From Bacteroidetes bacterium RIFCSPLOWO2_12_FULL_37_12 (GTDB lineage Bacteria > Bacteroidota > Bacteroidia > 2-12-FULL-37-12): a DNA stretch of 45,395 bases. Shown piece after piece: positions 43,629-45,395 of this stretch. Both the position numbers and the translations under genes were made by a program. Numbering within the stretch: position 1 is the first letter of the stretch; each line of letters opens with the position of its first letter. The notes beneath the pieces were generated by a model, which had not been told where the DNA came from, searched no databases, and saw only the letters and a program-made list of their open reading frames with translations. The DNA is taken from assembly GCA_001769655.1 (NCBI GenBank), contig MEPC01000020.1, positions 281,922-327,316 on the forward strand, given 5' to 3'.

Positions 43629-45395
43629 ATGGACAAAAAAAGGATTTATTTGATTTTTTTATTAATTCATTCTTTACTCCCGCTCCACGCGCAGGATGCT
43701 CCCAAACTTGAGATTAAAGGGAAAATGAAAATAGTTAAAAATCTGCTGGAAAGACCGTTGGAGGGAGTGCATCTGATTTTGTCCAAGAACAACAAAACCA
43801 TGGCGGAGTTGACCACGGGAACAAATGGTCTGTTTACTTTTAAGTTGGATTTTGGAAGTGATTATATTGTTTTGGCTAAGAAAAATGGTTTTGCAGAACG
43901 AAGCGTGAATATTGTTACAGGTATCCCCAATGATACTATGGCAGATGATATTTTACCTTATGAATATGAATTATTTCTACAGGAAAAAATTCTTACTGAC
44001 TCTGACGAGGAACTGCTAAAAAAGCCATTGATTAAAATCCGTTTTGACCCTGAGATTGGTGATTTTGATTACGATCCCGATTATTATCAGGAAACCAGCA
44101 AGGAAGAGGAGAAATTGAGAAGTCAAGCCAACTTGAAACGAAAGAACGCTCTTGCATTGGCAGAAAAAGAAAAAGTGGATGCAGACAAAGCAAAAAGAGA
44201 TGCTGATGCAAAATCAAAAGCAGATGAAGAAGCGCGCAGAAAAACAGAGGCACTTGCAAAAATACAAGCAAATGCTGAAGCCGAACGGCTTAGAAAAGAA
44301 GCGGAAGCAAAAGCAAGAGCAGAAGCGGAAGAAAAACGGAAATCAGAATTGCTGGCAAAAGCAGAAGCAGACAAAAAAAGAATGGAAGAAGAAAAATTAA
44401 GAAAAGAAGCTGAAGCCAAAGCCGTAGCAGAAGAAGCCGCTCTATTGAAAGCGGCGGCAGATGCAGAAAAAAAACGTCTTGAAGAAGAACGGTTGAAAAA
44501 AGAGGCAGATGAAAAAGCGCGTAAAGAAGCGGAAGCAAAAGCGAAAGCAGAAGAAGTCGCCCGAATAAAAGCGGCGGCAGATGCAGGAAAAAAACGTCTT
44601 GAGGAAGAACGATTGAAAAAAGAAGCGGATGAAAAAGCGCGTAAAGAAGCAGAAGCAAAAGCGAAGGCAGAGGAAGATGCCCGAATAAAAGCGGCGGCAG
44701 AAGCTGAAAGAAAACGTCTTGAGGAAGAACGATTGAAAAAAGAAGCGGATGAAAAAGCGCGTAAAGAAGCAGAAGCAAAAGCGAAGGCAGAAGAAGATGT
44801 GCGATTGAAGGCGGCGGTGGAAGCGGAGAAAAAACGACTTGAAGAAGAACGATTGAAAAAAGAGGCCGACGAAAAAGCACGCAAAGAAGCAGAAGCAAAA
44901 GTGAAGGCAGAAGAAGATGCGCGATTGAAGGCGGCGGCGGAGGCGGAAAAAAAACGTCTTGAGGAAGAACGTTTGAAAAAAGAGGCAGATGAAAAAGCGC
45001 GTAAAGAAGCGGAGGCAAAAACGAAGGCAGAAGAAGATGCGCGATTGAAGGCGGTGGCGGAGACGGAGAGAAAACGTCTTGAGGAAGAACGTTTGAAAAA
45101 AGAAGCGGATGAAAAAGCGCGTAAAGAAGCAGAAGCGAAAGCAAAAGCAGAAGAAGATGCGCGATTAAAGGCGGCGGCGGAGGCAGAAAAAAAACGTCTT
45201 GAGGAAGAACGTTTGAAAAAAGAAGCGGATGAAAAAGTCCGCAAAGAAGCTGAAGCAAAAGTGAAGGCAGAAGAAGATGCGCGATTGAAGGCGGCGGCGG
45301 AAGCGGAGAGAAAACGTCTTGAAGAAGAACGATTGAAAAAAGAGGCAGACGAAAAAGCGCGAAAAGAAGCGGAGGCAAAAGCAAAAGCTGAAGAA
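43629..45395 (+). CDS. Secreted protein with carboxypeptidase-regulatory-like domain and long charged coiled coil (partial, runs off right edge)
   Basis: The frame is open for 589 codons from the ATG at 43629 to the window end. A signal peptide ([20 protein letters not shown], cleavage around AQD) is followed by a domain of about 70 residues (28-97) resembling carboxypeptidase-regulatory/CNA-B-like beta folds ([27 protein letters not shown]). A short acidic region ending [13 protein letters not shown] comes next. From about residue 155 on, the protein is Ala/Glu/Lys-rich and predicted coiled coil. From about residue 258 it becomes near-identical 40-residue repeats, each containing [17 protein letters not shown]. 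It resembles TolA-type linkers in composition only. The C-terminus and function are unknown; a periplasm-spanning or surface stalk is inferred. Confidence 0.85.
   Translation, partial: MDKKRIYLIFLLIHSLLPLHAQDAPKLEIKGKMKIVKNLLERPLEGVHLILSKNNKTMAELTTGTNGLFTFKLDFGSDYIVLAKKNGFAERSVNIVTGIPNDTMADDILPYEYELFLQEKILTDSDEELLKKPLIKIRFDPEIGDFDYDPDYYQETSKEEEKLRSQANLKRKNALALAEKEKVDADKAKRDADAKSKADEEARRKTEALAKIQANAEAERLRKEAEAKARAEAEEKRKSELLAKAEADKKRMEEEKLRKEAEAKAVAEEAALLKAAADAEKKRLEEERLKKEADEKARKEAEAKAKAEEVARIKAAADAGKKRLEEERLKKEADEKARKEAEAKAKAEEDARIKAAAEAERKRLEEERLKKEADEKARKEAEAKAKAEEDVRLKAAVEAEKKRLEEERLKKEADEKARKEAEAKVKAEEDARLKAAAEAEKKRLEEERLKKEADEKARKEAEAKTKAEEDARLKAVAETERKRLEEERLKKEADEKARKEAEAKAKAEEDARLKAAAEAEKKRLEEERLKKEADEKVRKEAEAKVKAEEDARLKAAAEAERKRLEEERLKKEADEKARKEAEAKAKAEE
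44401..45395 (+). repeat. 120-bp tandem coding repeats (eight copies plus a partial)
   Basis: Units start at 44401, 44521, 44641, 44761, 44881, 45001, 45121, 45241 and (partial) 45361. The period is exactly 120 bp (40 codons). The first unit is the most divergent, and the later ones are very similar at DNA level, which points to recent expansion. The array continues beyond the window. Confidence 0.93.

Noticed and set aside
44123-45244. Long minus-strand open frame rich in Ala/Ser/Phe
   Set aside because: It is the mirror of the 120-bp repeat array in the plus-strand gene. The plus frame has a signal peptide, a promoter and a folded N-terminal domain; this frame has only low-complexity repeats.
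44290-45384. Second long minus-strand open frame rich in Leu/Pro
   Set aside because: It is also an antisense shadow of the repeat array; several frames stay open because the repeat has no stop codon in them.

Overview
The window looks like a chromosomal segment of a Bacteroidota bacterium, probably a gliding or environmental relative of Flavobacteriia/Sphingobacteriia/Cytophagia. The reasons are the low GC content, TAnnTTTG-type -7 promoter elements, type IX secretion system (T9SS) markers (a PorX-type regulator, a PorP/SprF protein, and cargo with type A and gliding-motility-type C-terminal domains) and giant repeat adhesins. No tRNA, rRNA, CRISPR array or transposase is visible.

Left part (1-27.7 kb): a surface-polysaccharide locus, mostly on the minus strand. 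It encodes a cut-off glycosyltransferase, a Wzy-like polymerase, a GT-B-like transferase, a Wzx-like flippase and a pseudaminic acid (Pse) pathway (PseB, PseC, an associated methylase, an SpsF-type PseF, PseH, a formyltransferase and PseI). It continues with an acyltransferase, a Wzz-like chain-length protein and a Wza-like SLBB export protein, then on the plus strand an aminotransferase and the initiating polyprenyl-phosphate sugar transferase, and ends with cysQ on the minus strand. PseG, the UDP-sugar hydrolase, is not seen; a formyltransferase lies in the gene set instead. Between pseB and pseC sits a 7-kb gene for a T9SS type A cargo protein. It has an N,N-dimethylformamidase-like N-terminal domain and about 36 repeats of 49 residues, nearly all containing Cys-Asp-Ser followed by a hydrophobic residue or Thr. 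This matches the Bacteroidetes O-glycosylation sequon D(S/T)(A/I/L/V/M/T), so the protein may be an acceptor for the glycan made by the surrounding genes.

Middle (27.8-29.4 kb): a compact type II restriction-modification cassette with a controller protein, a MunI-like endonuclease (expected target CAATTG) and a convergent MT-A70-family adenine methyltransferase. Four copies of a 15-bp motif lie at its two promoters, three before the controller/endonuclease operon and one before the methylase. This reads as a complete controller-protein circuit.

Right part (29.4-45.4 kb): tsaE, porX, an HD-domain hydrolase, a 2270-residue SprB-type adhesin with about 22 SprB repeats followed directly by its PorP/SprF partner, an aconitase, and the start of a secreted protein with a long charged coiled coil of 40-residue tandem repeats that runs off the window.

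Several short gaps are filled by low-complexity repeats: 8-bp tandem repeats upstream of wzx and porP/sprF, a 49-bp palindromic repeat in three copies, and a REP-like hairpin. A run of nine C's (G's on the coding strand) lies in the first glycosyltransferase and could be a phase-variation switch.
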